Shown here one piece after another: positions 49,247 to 58,760 of a stretch of DNA of 64,000 nt. The stretch's first letter is position 1. Every line of letters starts with the position of its first letter. Below the pieces are notes generated by a model. That model searched no databases, was not told the origin of the DNA, and was given only the letters and a program-made list of their open reading frames with translations. The position numbers were made by a program, and so were the translations under genes. This stretch comes from CAZFLY01 sp964519995 (lineage in GTDB: Bacteria; Planctomycetota; Phycisphaerae; Sedimentisphaerales; Anaerobacaceae), in contig CAZFLY010000006.1 in the NCBI GenBank assembly GCA_964519995.1, forward strand, positions 1 through 64,000. Direction: 5' to 3'.

Positions 49247-50473
49247 TCACTCCGATTGTGTAGGTCCGATGGAGAATTGCGTAAAATCACCAGGTTCGAG
49301 ATGCCTTATCAGTAAATTTATATCCTTAACAGTGACAGCCTTTATAGCGTTAATATCGTCATCGACAGTGCGATACTGCTTCAGATATATCCAGTTAAAA
49401 CCCAAGTCGATAAGCCGACCCATTGGCAGTTCGTTTTTAATAACCAAGGCGCTGAGCATCTTATTTTTTGCTTTTATCAGCTCCTCTTTGGTAATACCGG
49501 CTTTAGAAAGGTCAACAAAAATCCCATTGATAATACCGAGGACTTCAGGAACGTTCTCACTGCCACAACGGATATAACTGCAAAATGCCCCGGTTCCATC
49601 CATAGCCCCAAATTGCATGACGGCGGTCTCGGCTATTGCCTTATCAATAAGCTGCCAATAGTATCGCGATCCAACTTCGTCGCCAATAATAGCCGCCAAT
49701 AGCGAAGCGGCAAATCTTCTCTCATTCTGAGCAGAGACACCAGCACTCATCAGACATATGTGTTCGCGAGCCAGGTTTGCCTTTTTGATGTGTTCCTTCC
49801 TTTTACTACCGGTAAAATGTTGAAGCTCTCGCTCAACGGTCTGCCTTTGCCAGCCACAGCAGGTCTGTTCAGCAAGCGAGCAGAGACGTTCCCACTCAAA
49901 ATTTCCCGCGCAAGCCAGCACCATGTTGTTCGGTACATAACGCCTCATAAAATAATCACGCATCTGATTAGCTTGTAAAGCCTCAACGCTCTCTTCGCTG
50001 CCGAGGACGCTGTTGCCGCATGGATGCGTATCGAAATGCAGGCTTCTGCATCTGTCCACAACATCAAAACTCGGCAGGTCCTTATACATTGCGATTTCTT
50101 CTTTGATTACGTTTTTCTCGATATTGAAGTCTTGGTCACGAAGAGCGGGCCGCATAAGTTCTATCCACAGCTCCGTCACTCGCGCAAAATATTCAGGCAG
50201 TACTGCGGCATAAAAGACGGTATTTTCCTCACTTGTAAAAGCATTATACTGTGCACCCGTTCTGTCAAACGCCTCGTTGACCTCAATAGCACTGAGCCTT
50301 TCTGTACCCTTAAACAACATATGCTCCAAAAAATGAGATGCGCCATTTATCTGCTTGGTCTCATCTCTGGAGCCAGTCTTGATGAAAAAGCCCACCGCCA
50401 CTGACTTTGCAGACTTGTTTAACTCCCCTACAATGTCCAGACCGTTTGTTAGTGTTTTTTTTCTAAATTCCAT
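49247..50473 (-). CDS. M16 family zinc peptidase, active subunit
   Basis: A 408-aa M16 (pitrilysin/MPP-like) metallopeptidase half. The inverted zinc motif HxxEH is intact as 'ASHFLEHMLFKGTERLS' (His47, Glu50, His51), with the distal Glu in 'NVIKEEIAMYKD'. 'AQYNAFTSEENTVFYAAVLPEY' is the family strand. It pairs with a motif-less homologue 8 bp upstream on the strand, the usual bacterial M16 heterodimer arrangement. No signal peptide, so probably cytoplasmic. Confidence 0.9.
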   Translation of the reverse strand: MEFRKKTLTNGLDIVGELNKSAKSVAVGFFIKTGSRDETKQINGASHFLEHMLFKGTERLSAIEVNEAFDRTGAQYNAFTSEENTVFYAAVLPEYFARVTELWIELMRPALRDQDFNIEKNVIKEEIAMYKDLPSFDVVDRCRSLHFDTHPCGNSVLGSEESVEALQANQMRDYFMRRYVPNNMVLACAGNFEWERLCSLAEQTCCGWQRQTVERELQHFTGSKRKEHIKKANLAREHICLMSAGVSAQNERRFAASLLAAIIGDEVGSRYYWQLIDKAIAETAVMQFGAMDGTGAFCSYIRCGSENVPEVLGIINGIFVDLSKAGITKEELIKAKNKMLSALVIKNELPMGRLIDLGFNWIYLKQYRTVDDDINAIKAVTVKDINLLIRHLEPGDFTQFSIGPTQSE

Positions 50474-50481
50474 TTTGCATA

Positions 50482-51720
50482 TTACTGAACCGAAACCTGT
50501 TTTGGACCAATCGTTACCACTGTGAATTCTCTAAATTCGTTATTTTGCAAGAACCGTAAAATTGAGTCGACGCTCGTAGCATCGATTCTGTTCTTTATTT
50601 CATCAAGGCTCCTGACTCTGCCGAGCATATAATAATCAGTTGCAATTCCGCCCGCCCTGCTGCTGCTTGATTCGCTCTGCAGAATTAACATACTTTTCAG
50701 GCCGGCTTTAGCCCTTTCAATTTCATCTTCGCTGATACCCTCACGGAGTCGATTGAATTCTCGCATTATAACATCGAGAGTTTCCTGGGCGTTTTCAGGG
50801 ATTGTGCCTGCATAGCACATTATACCTGCAGTTTCTTTCAGAGCGTGGTATCGTGCCCCCACTGCATAACAAAGGCCACGTTTCTCTCTAACTTCTGTGA
50901 ACAGCCGGGCGCTCATGCCACCGGAAAGAACCGACATAGCAACTCGGGCGTTGTAGTAGTCACTATCAGTTAATTTTACCGTTTCGGTCATCAAGCCAAT
51001 ATGGACCTGCGCACCCTCATTGGGTATGTGTTGGTATTTCTCTGCTTTTAAGCCGAGAACAGACGGCTCAACCTGCCTGGCCGAAACTGTTCCAAATAAT
51101 CCATCCAACTGCCTGCACACACTGTCGAAGTCATACTTACCCGCAACTGCAAAGATTGATTCAGAGAGGCTGAAACTGTCTTTGACAATCTGCCCGGTCT
51201 GCTCGGCGGTAAGAGATGACAATTGCTCAATATCACCAGCAGTACTTCTTCCTAAAGGAGCAGGATAAAACTGCTCTTTCAGTTTAAGCATAACTTTTTG
51301 CCTTGGGTCATCATCCAAGGCTTGTACACCATCTATGGCCAATTGTCTGGCCAACTCAAACTGGTCTTTATCCAAACTTGGCCTGATAATAATATCAGCA
51401 TGTAAATCCAGAGCTTGTGAAAGGTTGCTTGCCTCCAGGGCTGCTCCGATGGAAATATGAGAGCTGCTAATTGAACTGGCACGGTGCAGACCCAACCCAT
51501 CGAGCGCGTCGCTTAACTGCCTGCTGTTCTTGTCACCCGCTCCTCTGAAAATCCAGTCGGCAATGACATTTGCGGCCCCGCAGCAATCATCCGGCAGCAT
51601 AGCTGCCCCAGCAGGCAGCATAAAACCGAAAGCTACCGACTGAACAGCCTCCATCTGCTCACCAAGGATGACCATCCCATTTTTTAGTGTGTGTTTGTCA
51701 AGTTTTTCTATCATTGCCAT
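50482..51720 (-). CDS. M16 family peptidase homologue, inactive partner
   Basis: A 412-aa M16-fold protein ('TLKNGMVILGEQMEAVQSVAFGFMLPAGA', 'GGMSARLFTEVREKRGLCYAVGARYHALKETAGIMCYAG', the R/Y substrate-binding motif). The position of HxxEH reads 'CCGAANVIADWIFRGAG', so zinc binding is lost. Its R-x-x-Y-rich C-terminal part should complement the active subunit encoded downstream. ATG 51720 or 51714 is the start; the open frame goes to GTG 51723. Confidence 0.86.
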   Translation of the reverse strand: MAMIEKLDKHTLKNGMVILGEQMEAVQSVAFGFMLPAGAAMLPDDCCGAANVIADWIFRGAGDKNSRQLSDALDGLGLHRASSISSSHISIGAALEASNLSQALDLHADIIIRPSLDKDQFELARQLAIDGVQALDDDPRQKVMLKLKEQFYPAPLGRSTAGDIEQLSSLTAEQTGQIVKDSFSLSESIFAVAGKYDFDSVCRQLDGLFGTVSARQVEPSVLGLKAEKYQHIPNEGAQVHIGLMTETVKLTDSDYYNARVAMSVLSGGMSARLFTEVREKRGLCYAVGARYHALKETAGIMCYAGTIPENAQETLDVIMREFNRLREGISEDEIERAKAGLKSMLILQSESSSSRAGGIATDYYMLGRVRSLDEIKNRIDATSVDSILRFLQNNEFREFTVVTIGPKQVSVQ

Positions 51721-51943
51721 CACACGCCGTGATTAGTAATTCGTGAATAGAGCGACGAACCACGAATGATTGTTTAATTGGCCAGTAGTGAATAGTTAAT
51801 TTACCAACTACCACTAACCAATTAAGAGAATTCGTATTCTACTAATAAACAGGAATGTTTGCAACTGTTGAATTAAAAGAAAACGGGGTTGTGCAACTTG
51901 CCAAAAACTCGAAGCACTAAGAGCGTCTAACGAAATGAGACAA

Positions 51944-52063
51944 TGTCATTCTGAGCGGAACGCAGTGGAGCGAAGAATCTGGCCCGCATAAGAAATTTCT
52001 CATTCGTTACCCAGATCCTTCGCTTCGCTCAGAGCCTGCCCTGAGCTTGCCGAAGGGATGACA
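51944..52063. repeat. interspersed palindromic repeat (GTCATTCTGA type)
   Basis: Ends GTCATTCTGAGCGGA and the inverse CCGAAGGGATGAC, with GAGCGAAGAATCT and AGATCCTTCGCTTCGCTC as inner inverted arms. Same general plan as the repeats at 46269 and 52089. Confidence 0.6.
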
Positions 52064-52088
52064 ACATAAGGCTATACTCATTTTATTA

Positions 52089-52245
52089 GAGGCTTGCTTT
52101 GTTGAAAAGAGTTCAAAATGTCATTTCGAGCGAGCCGAAGGCGAGTCGAGAAATCTGTTTTTAAGTAGATTTCTCCACTTCGCGACGCTCCGCATCGCTC
52201 CGGTCGAAATGACGGTGAGGCCTTTCAACAAAGCACTACAGGCTC
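52089..52245. repeat. interspersed palindromic repeat (GTCATTTCGA type)
   Basis: Outer arms GCTTTGTTGAAA and TTTCAACAAAGC, then GTCATTTCGA/TCGAAATGAC, then GAGAAATCT/AGATTTCTC around a short centre. The whole 157 bp can fold into one long hairpin. Closest relative in the window is 46269-46466. Confidence 0.65.
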
Positions 52246-52475
52246 TAAATACTAAATCCGAAACAATATCGAAATTCAAATAATCTAATGCTAAAAACGT
52301 GATGTTTTTTGGCAGGATGATAGCGTCAAGGCTGAAGGCCTTGACGATAGCTTTTTGATATATCACTATAAATTTAACCATCCCCAAGCTTGTGCCCGCA
52401 AAAGCGGGTGCTGCACTTGAGGCTGCCACCCGCCGCGCTCCCAACGTGTTGGAACCTGTTGACTGTAAGTGGTTG

Positions 52476-52904
52476 TTATGCTTTTTTGTCCCACCCAACC
52501 ACAACACAATTTTCTAGTGTAATCCGTAGATTGAATCGGTTAGCGCCTTGATGCCCATATTTCCAAGTTTCTTTCTTTTTGGTTTTAAGCACTTTATTGT
52601 CGACCTCTACTGGTTGACCGAGAGTATCTATCAGCTGCTCCGCCGTTTGTCCTTGCCAAATGCACCTTTTGAAAATCTTTTGAACCAGATCTTCATTCTT
52701 ATATTTTTCTCTAATATATGAAAGCCGTTGTTTGTTCTGGTTCTCTTTGTACAACCAATAAAGGAACACAACAACAACTACAATTACTAATGGAATAACA
52801 TACCCAAAAGCTTCAAAGAACTTGAAGATCGCTGCGACAACTGCCCCTATTATTACGAGCCATATTACCACCACGGTTTCTTTCTTTGTCATTCTTCGCG
52901 CCAT
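52476..52904 (-). CDS. small membrane protein with SmpA-like tail
   Basis: A 142-aa protein with two adjacent membrane helices ('VVVIWLVIIGAVVAAIFKFF', 'YVIPLVIVVVVVFLYWLY') and a cytoplasmic or periplasmic C-terminal domain. The segment 'GQTAEQLIDTLGQPVEVDNKVLKTKKKETWKYG' has the pattern of SmpA/OmlA- and DUF2845-like domains. The role is unknown. Monocistronic. Confidence 0.65.
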   Translation of the reverse strand: MARRMTKKETVVVIWLVIIGAVVAAIFKFFEAFGYVIPLVIVVVVVFLYWLYKENQNKQRLSYIREKYKNEDLVQKIFKRCIWQGQTAEQLIDTLGQPVEVDNKVLKTKKKETWKYGHQGANRFNLRITLENCVVVGWDKKA

Positions 52905-53165
52905 TGGACTATCCTTTTAAGGCATCTGTCTGGGGCTTAAAATGCATCTTATGATCTCAGCCAGCCTACTCCGTTATAGTTTCGCTAATCGAATTTTTCC
53001 TCGCGTTCACTGATGCACAGTCCCCCAGTTGTATTCGTGCTATCGGCAGAATTCCGGGTGTGGTTAATGAAAATTTTGGCTGATATAACGAAGAAAATGA
53101 CCGCTATGAAAAGTAGGTGAAATGAATATAAGATATGAATTTGATTAAAAAAGGATTAAAAGAGA

Positions 53166-56100
53166 TCAGGCCGCCGCAGGCTCCTCCTCATACTCGTCAA
53201 ACCGGACACTAATCTTTTGGCTCACCCCCTGCGTCTGCATCGTAATACCCAACAGTACGTCTGCGATACTCATAGTACGCTTGGCGTGAGTGATTATTAT
53301 GAACTGCGTGTCTTTTTGAAATTCCTGCAATAGCAGATTGAAGCGTTCATTGTTCGCCTCATCCAGAGCTGCATCAACTTCGTCAAGAAAACAGAACGGC
53401 GATGGTTTCGTTCTAAATACCGCAAACAACAGTGCAAGCGCCGTCATTGACTTTTCACCACCACTTAACAGGGAAATGCTTCTAGTTTCTTTTCCTGGGG
53501 GCCGAGCTATCACTTCTATTCCTGCTTCCAGGACATCTTCTGCATCCTCAAGCACAATGTCAGCTTTGCCGCCGCCAAAAAGCTTGCGGAAGATTTCCTG
53601 GAAGTGACCTCTGATTTGTTCGAAGGTTTCGAGAAATTTCTCTCTACTCTTTTTGTTCAGCCGGTTTATTAATTGCTGTAACTGGGCTTTACTGCGATTC
53701 AAATCTTCGACCTGATTGCTTAGGAAGCTGTGCCGCTCTTCAAGGCTTTGCTGTTCTTCTATCGCATCAATATTCACATTGCCGAGCCGTTCTATCTTGC
53801 CTCGAAGCTCGGATATTTCCTCCCTGATGCCTTCCCAGTCAACCTCACTATCTTCGTAATTTGTATAGGCCTGGGTCAAGTCTATCTGCAATTCCTCCTG
53901 CACCTTTTCAATAAGGTCCTGTTGCTTGACCTCCAACTGACCCAGCTCTATTTTTAGCTGGTTAATACGCTGCTGAATTTCGTTCTTTTCCGCTCCTTTT
54001 GTGTGCAATAGTTGCTCAGCATTTTTTTGTTGTTCGAGCAATCCCGTTATTTCCGTCCGCAGCGACTGATTCATTTGTTGGTGCTTGTCCTTATCAACGA
54101 ACAGTCCCGAAACAGTCGATTCACTGGCAAGAATATCACTCTGAGCATTCGTCAATTGCTCACCACAGTCTTGCCTTTCCTCTTCGGCTGCCGCAACAGC
54201 CTTGAGATTTCCCTGCGTTTGGCTTTGCAGATTCATAATTATCTGCCGCAGAGCCTTACTTTGCTCCACGGCCTGACCCAGAGCTACTTTTAAATCAGTC
54301 AACTGTGCTCCATCGCTCTGTTGTTTCTTTTTAAGCTCGGCGTTTTTCGCTTCAAGTTCCTCTATATGCAGCGACCGTTGTTTGTTTATGAGCTCAAGCT
54401 CATCGAGTTTCTGCTTGGATTCATATTCCTTCTGCGCAGACTGGGCAATCTGCGACTGAAGCTGTTCAATCTCGCTGACAATCAAGGGCTCTTCTTGCTT
54501 GAGCTTATCGATACTCTGCTCATATAAGGCCAGCTTTGAACTTGTCTGCATTTTTTCCGTATTCGCTTCATAGACAGCGGTACGCAGATCCTTAATTACT
54601 TTTTCCAGATGTGCCCTCGTCCTGCTGTTTTCCTCGATATGCTTTTCAATTGCCTCGATCTCAGAAGTGATGCCGGCAATTGTCTGCTCCAACTGGCTCA
54701 TTCGGCTTTTTCGTGAAATAAGACCTGTCGTTTTTCCTAAAGGCCCAAGGCTCAGCGAACCATCAACTCTTACGGATTCACCTTTAACAGTTACAAATGT
54801 GTATCCCTTTGCCAAGCTTCCGGTGAGCTTAAGAGCCGTATTAAGCGAGTCCACAAGCAGTGTTTTGCCAAGCAAATCCCACGCTAAAGGCGCATACCTG
54901 TCATCATATCTTACGAACTCAATAATCCTGCCTTTTACACCAGGCAAATTCGAGGAATCTTGACTGTCCTTAAAAGGCTCAACCTTGTCGAGTGGCAGGA
55001 AACTAATCCTCCCATCGAGCTTCTCAATCGTCTGCTTATCAGCAAGCAATTCGGCAGTACTACTAACTACTACAGAATCTGTTCGACCCTCCAGCGCAGC
55101 TTCAACAGCATTTGCATGTTCGACGTCGGTCGTTATTATTTCCGCGAGTATTCCTTCGACATAGCCTAATCTTCCATCAGCATCCGAACGACTTTGTAGA
55201 ATTGCCTTAACGGCTGTGGCCAAACCTTCGCACCTTCTCTCCATATCTGTAAGCACAGCGAATTCGCCACTGAGCGCACTTCTTGCTTCCTTACTGCGAG
55301 CCATACGCTTACTGTCTGTCTCGATTAACTTATCGATTTGTTCTGCCTCGTTGCGCTTCGATTCTAAGCTCTGCTGTAACTCACCTATAACATTCTCGAT
55401 ATCCTTAAGACGAGCACTATACTGTGCCTTCCCAGCAAGAAGTCTCTCGAGCTCCGCCCTGGTTGTTTCGGCCCGGTTAGTAAGGCGGTCCTTTTGATTC
55501 GATAGATTGCTCCTGTAATCCGATATGCTACTGATTTCGTTATGAAGTTGAGCAGTTCTTCTAACTATGTCGATAATGCCTGATTTCTCGTCCTCCAGGT
55601 TTGCTTCAAGCGAGCTACACTCAATCTCCAATTGTCTTAAGACATCATGAAGCTGCTCAATAGCCTTATTCTTATCGTTAATTATGCGTTCACAGCTTGT
55701 CAGTTCACTTTTATGCTTTGCCAGGTCTGTTTTGATAATGTCTTGTTGCTGCTGCAATTCTTCGATTTTCTGCCGTTGCGATTCCCGCCTCTCTTGCAGT
55801 TCCTTAATTTTGCTTTTCAAAAACTCGATTCGCTGAAGCTGCTGTTCGATTTTGCTTTGTACAGCCACAAGGCAATTCGACTTATCGCTCAGCTCGTGCT
55901 CTTTCTCTATTATCTCATTGCCCAACCGACTCATCGTCGCATCAGCTTTTGCCAGTTCAGCAGACATTTGGGCAAACTGCTTTTCCGCTCGTTCAAGAAC
56001 AGCCTGTTTATCTTTAAATTGGGAGTAAAACTTATCGTATTCAACAAGCGAATAGTTGACCTGGAGTTCTTTAAGCCGTTGGCTGTACTGCAGATAATTC

Positions 56101-56750
56101 CTTGCCTTGCCTGCCTGAAGCTTGACGCTGCGCAATTGCTTTGCCACTTCCTGCAGGATATCCGCAAGCCGGAGCAAATTTTGCTCGGTCCGTTCGAGCT
56201 TGCGCAGTGCCTCTTTTTTGTGGGCTTTATACTTGCTTATGCCGGCGGCCTCTTCAAAAACTGTTCTTCTGTCTGTCTTTGATGCGCTTACCAACTGTTC
56301 GATTTGCCCCTGTTCGATAATCGAATAGGCTTTTGTGCTCACGCCGGTGTCCATAAACAGCTCTCTAATATCCTTCAGGCGGCAAAGTTTGTTGTTTATG
56401 CGGTATTCACTTTCACCAGAACGATATATCCGCCGAGATATCTGCACCTGGTCGGCATCGATCGGCAAACGGCTGCGTATATTGCCATCAGGATTGGAAA
56501 TAATTAACACCACCTCAGCCGAACCGAGAGGTTTTCTGCTGCCGCTTCCACCGAATATCACATCAGCCATTTGATCGCTGCGAAGACTCTTGACACTCTG
56601 TTCACCCAGCACCCACTTGACACCATCGACAATGTTGCTTTTACCGCAGCCGTTGGGACCTACAATTGCGGTTATTGGTGAATCAAAAGCAAATTCGGTC
56701 TTGTCAGCAAAACTTTTGAATCCGTCAAAAATAGTCTTTTCCAATCTCAT
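53166..56750 (-). CDS. smc: chromosome segregation ATPase SMC
   Basis: A 1194-aa SMC protein: N-terminal ATPase head with 'FKSFADKTEF' and P-loop 'AIVGPNGCGKSNIVDGVKWVLGEQS', a long coiled coil, a hinge at about 510-640 ('GRLGYVEGILAEII', 'TFVTVKGESVRVDGSLSLG'), a second coiled coil, and the C-terminal head with signature 'LLSGGEKSMTALALLFAVF', Walker B 'FCFLDEVDAALDEAN' and 'ITHAKRTM'. It condenses DNA with ScpA/ScpB, which are not in the window. I chose ATG 56750, preceded by AGGACA; the open frame runs 15 codons further to an ATG without a ribosome-binding site. Confidence 0.95.
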   Translation of the reverse strand: MRLEKTIFDGFKSFADKTEFAFDSPITAIVGPNGCGKSNIVDGVKWVLGEQSVKSLRSDQMADVIFGGSGSRKPLGSAEVVLIISNPDGNIRSRLPIDADQVQISRRIYRSGESEYRINNKLCRLKDIRELFMDTGVSTKAYSIIEQGQIEQLVSASKTDRRTVFEEAAGISKYKAHKKEALRKLERTEQNLLRLADILQEVAKQLRSVKLQAGKARNYLQYSQRLKELQVNYSLVEYDKFYSQFKDKQAVLERAEKQFAQMSAELAKADATMSRLGNEIIEKEHELSDKSNCLVAVQSKIEQQLQRIEFLKSKIKELQERRESQRQKIEELQQQQDIIKTDLAKHKSELTSCERIINDKNKAIEQLHDVLRQLEIECSSLEANLEDEKSGIIDIVRRTAQLHNEISSISDYRSNLSNQKDRLTNRAETTRAELERLLAGKAQYSARLKDIENVIGELQQSLESKRNEAEQIDKLIETDSKRMARSKEARSALSGEFAVLTDMERRCEGLATAVKAILQSRSDADGRLGYVEGILAEIITTDVEHANAVEAALEGRTDSVVVSSTAELLADKQTIEKLDGRISFLPLDKVEPFKDSQDSSNLPGVKGRIIEFVRYDDRYAPLAWDLLGKTLLVDSLNTALKLTGSLAKGYTFVTVKGESVRVDGSLSLGPLGKTTGLISRKSRMSQLEQTIAGITSEIEAIEKHIEENSRTRAHLEKVIKDLRTAVYEANTEKMQTSSKLALYEQSIDKLKQEEPLIVSEIEQLQSQIAQSAQKEYESKQKLDELELINKQRSLHIEELEAKNAELKKKQQSDGAQLTDLKVALGQAVEQSKALRQIIMNLQSQTQGNLKAVAAAEEERQDCGEQLTNAQSDILASESTVSGLFVDKDKHQQMNQSLRTEITGLLEQQKNAEQLLHTKGAEKNEIQQRINQLKIELGQLEVKQQDLIEKVQEELQIDLTQAYTNYEDSEVDWEGIREEISELRGKIERLGNVNIDAIEEQQSLEERHSFLSNQVEDLNRSKAQLQQLINRLNKKSREKFLETFEQIRGHFQEIFRKLFGGGKADIVLEDAEDVLEAGIEVIARPPGKETRSISLLSGGEKSMTALALLFAVFRTKPSPFCFLDEVDAALDEANNERFNLLLQEFQKDTQFIIITHAKRTMSIADVLLGITMQTQGVSQKISVRFDEYEEEPAAA

Positions 56751-56846
56751 CTTTTGTCCTGCTGTTGCAACGTCCGGTAAAGTGTCTCTTATCATATACA
56801 GCTATTTTGGGAACAGTCTACAATACTGTTATCGGCCGATAGTTTA

Positions 56847-58472
56847 TTATTTCTTGACACCAAAGCTCATTTCGGTCAGAGGCCCTACGCGAAACTCTGC
56901 CTCGATTGCACCTTTGTCACTCATACGCTTCAGCAAAGCTATCATATCGGCGTAAGAAATACCCAGGCCTCCACGTTGTTTATCCTCTCTGATTGGCTCT
57001 TCACAAAGGATTTGAATAATGTCACTGAGCTTGAATGAACTCTTCAATGGACCTATTACTATAGGCTTGGTCGGATGTCTGCATGTCACGGAGACATATT
57101 CGTCAGTAGCGCGTGAGTCTATTATGATATTACCGTCGGACGATTCTACAAAGATATTATTGCGACAATATATCGGTGCACCGAACAATACTACTCGCGG
57201 TTGACCACTACGCGTAACATATATTGTTTTGTGTTCGGTTTGCGGTACCAGCTCAAGGAAAAAACTTCGTCCTACGAACTTTTGTGTGATCGCCAGATCC
57301 TCCAGCTTCTGCAACTGCTCGTAAGCAGCCAGCCTAACATTAAAATCACTATCGCGCAGCATTTTCCGTGATATCGCCGTTGTATCGTCTCGTTTTGCAC
57401 CGGCAGCTATCGCCTCCAGAGCCTCAACTCGATAGGATGAGCCAGTGTCTAACACAATTTCCCTAAGAGTCTGGAGCCCTCGGTCGCTGCCCAAGTTGAG
57501 CATACATCGAGCCGCTCGCAGCCTAACTTCCTCATTTGACGAATTCAGCAGGACACCGAGCTTACTAAGGCTTTTGCTGCCTATCGCCTCAAGAGCAATT
57601 TCGCTTGCATCTTTGTCCTCCGAAACCGCAAGCTTCCTAACAAACGTTTTTATTCTCTCCTGGGTAACTGCAGGTGCATGGTCAAGATAAATTGCCTTAA
57701 CAATTTCGACGAACCTCGCTTTTCGATTGTGGTACTTAGCCGGGACTTCTAATGTAATCCGACCGGGTGACATCGCCTTTGCTGTTTCGTATCTGAAACT
57801 TTCGTTTATACGGTTACGAATATGGCTGGCAATGCTGTAATCAGGTCTGCTAAGTATCAGGCTCATCCTATACTCCTGAAGGACTTCGCCGCCGCCAAGA
57901 ACATATCCAAGCCTCCTGCTCTGTTCATTGGTGCTGATTTTATCGACGAAGATTGGCCCTTCTGCGCTTGCGATGACCTGTGTTGCTATACCTGCTGAAA
58001 CTGTAGGCTGAAGCTCGGTACGATACAGCCAGCCGTTTTCCAGAGACGTTGTCTGCGTACCTGGCAAAGCAGTTACTATGACATCAAAGTGCTCGTTCCG
58101 TGCTGCTACTGCGGGTATCATCCCTTCCACTCGTACTATCGCGGTATTCTGGCTGCTAATTAGTTTATCAATATCTACTCGGCTATCCCCTGTCTGCGTA
58201 ATGATATATCGGGAAAGATACGCTCTAAGTTGGGCTGGACATTCAGCCGAACCTGTACCTGCCAAGCCAGCGACCAGGCTATAGCCTTGCACCGGGATGA
58301 CATCGGGCAGAAGCACATCGGCAACTGAACCCACGGTTATGCCCAAATCTTCGACCGGCGCAAGAGATACTGAGCCACGCACGGACCGGTCTACTTCGCC
58401 ACAGCCGCTGACTAAGGTGGTGATAGATATTACTACCATCACACAAATTGTACCTCGACGCGTCGTGTCCAT
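56847..58472 (-). CDS. lipoprotein with FlgI-like (P-ring) halves split by HEAT-like repeats
   Basis: A 541-aa lipoprotein with lipobox 'TTLVSGCG' (Cys 24). The N-terminal part follows flagellar P-ring protein FlgI: 'IPVQGYSLVAGLAGTGSAEC', 'SSQNTAIVRVEGMIPAVAARNEHFDVIVTAL', 'RRLGYVLGGGEVLQEYRMSLIL'. The middle has HEAT/PBS-lyase-type helical repeats ('LLNSSNEEVRLRAARCMLNLGS', 'MLRDSDFNVRLAAYEQLQKL'). The C-terminus returns to beta structure with a FlgI-like 'ISYADMIALLKRMSDKGAIEAEF'. Not an ordinary FlgI, and no flagellar genes are nearby. It precedes smc by 96 bp on the same strand. An envelope ring or scaffold role is speculation. Confidence 0.75.
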   Translation of the reverse strand: MDTTRRGTICVMVVISITTLVSGCGEVDRSVRGSVSLAPVEDLGITVGSVADVLLPDVIPVQGYSLVAGLAGTGSAECPAQLRAYLSRYIITQTGDSRVDIDKLISSQNTAIVRVEGMIPAVAARNEHFDVIVTALPGTQTTSLENGWLYRTELQPTVSAGIATQVIASAEGPIFVDKISTNEQSRRLGYVLGGGEVLQEYRMSLILSRPDYSIASHIRNRINESFRYETAKAMSPGRITLEVPAKYHNRKARFVEIVKAIYLDHAPAVTQERIKTFVRKLAVSEDKDASEIALEAIGSKSLSKLGVLLNSSNEEVRLRAARCMLNLGSDRGLQTLREIVLDTGSSYRVEALEAIAAGAKRDDTTAISRKMLRDSDFNVRLAAYEQLQKLEDLAITQKFVGRSFFLELVPQTEHKTIYVTRSGQPRVVLFGAPIYCRNNIFVESSDGNIIIDSRATDEYVSVTCRHPTKPIVIGPLKSSFKLSDIIQILCEEPIREDKQRGGLGISYADMIALLKRMSDKGAIEAEFRVGPLTEMSFGVKK

Positions 58473-58650
58473 AATGCAAAATGCCCGAATATCGCTGGGA
58501 TTGAGCTGAAATCTGGCTTAGATAGTAAATCCGGAGAAGCCTCCCGTCAACCCTGTTCCGACGGAGGAGAGTAAGCAGATAAACGCAAAGCACGTCGCTG
58601 TACATCTCGAATTTAAGTGCCTTGCATCCCTCGGCAATAACAATTCCCGG

Positions 58651-58732
58651 CTTGCCAGTTATTCTCCCACTATCTAACAGATGATGGTTCTGTTCCTGGC
58701 CTCGCATCAAAATCGACCAGGATATACCGTAC
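58651..58732 (-). pseudogene. decayed 3' end of a UPF0047 gene
   Basis: This 80-bp segment aligns with 60384-60460, the end of the intact UPF0047 gene. On the minus strand it reads 'ILVDFDARPGTE' against 'ILVDFDTRPRTR'. A one-base deletion then breaks the frame just before the shared 3' end. The rest of the copy is not recognisable. It lies on the opposite side of the arabinofuranosidase gene from the intact copy. Confidence 0.5.
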
Positions 58733-58760
58733 AGAGTAGGTGACTGTACCTTTGTTTTGC

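Larger units (their letters stand above)
51724..52475. other. gene-free interval with palindromic repeats
   Basis: About 750 bp with no credible gene. It holds two palindromic repeats (51944-52063, 52089-52245), a hairpin GTCAAGGC-TGAAG-GCCTTGAC (about 52328-52348) followed by a CTTTTTG, and a CCAACGTGTTGG palindrome near 52442. A 128-codon open frame on the minus strand runs through the repeats and is rejected. Confidence 0.6.

Noticed and set aside
52121..52507. 128-codon minus-strand open frame
   Set aside because: It runs through a palindromic repeat and simple hairpins and has no start signal or domain.
58279..58710. 143-codon minus-strand open frame overlapping the FlgI-like lipoprotein start
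   Set aside because: It is out of frame with both the lipoprotein and the UPF0047 remnant it crosses, and the peptide has no family pattern.
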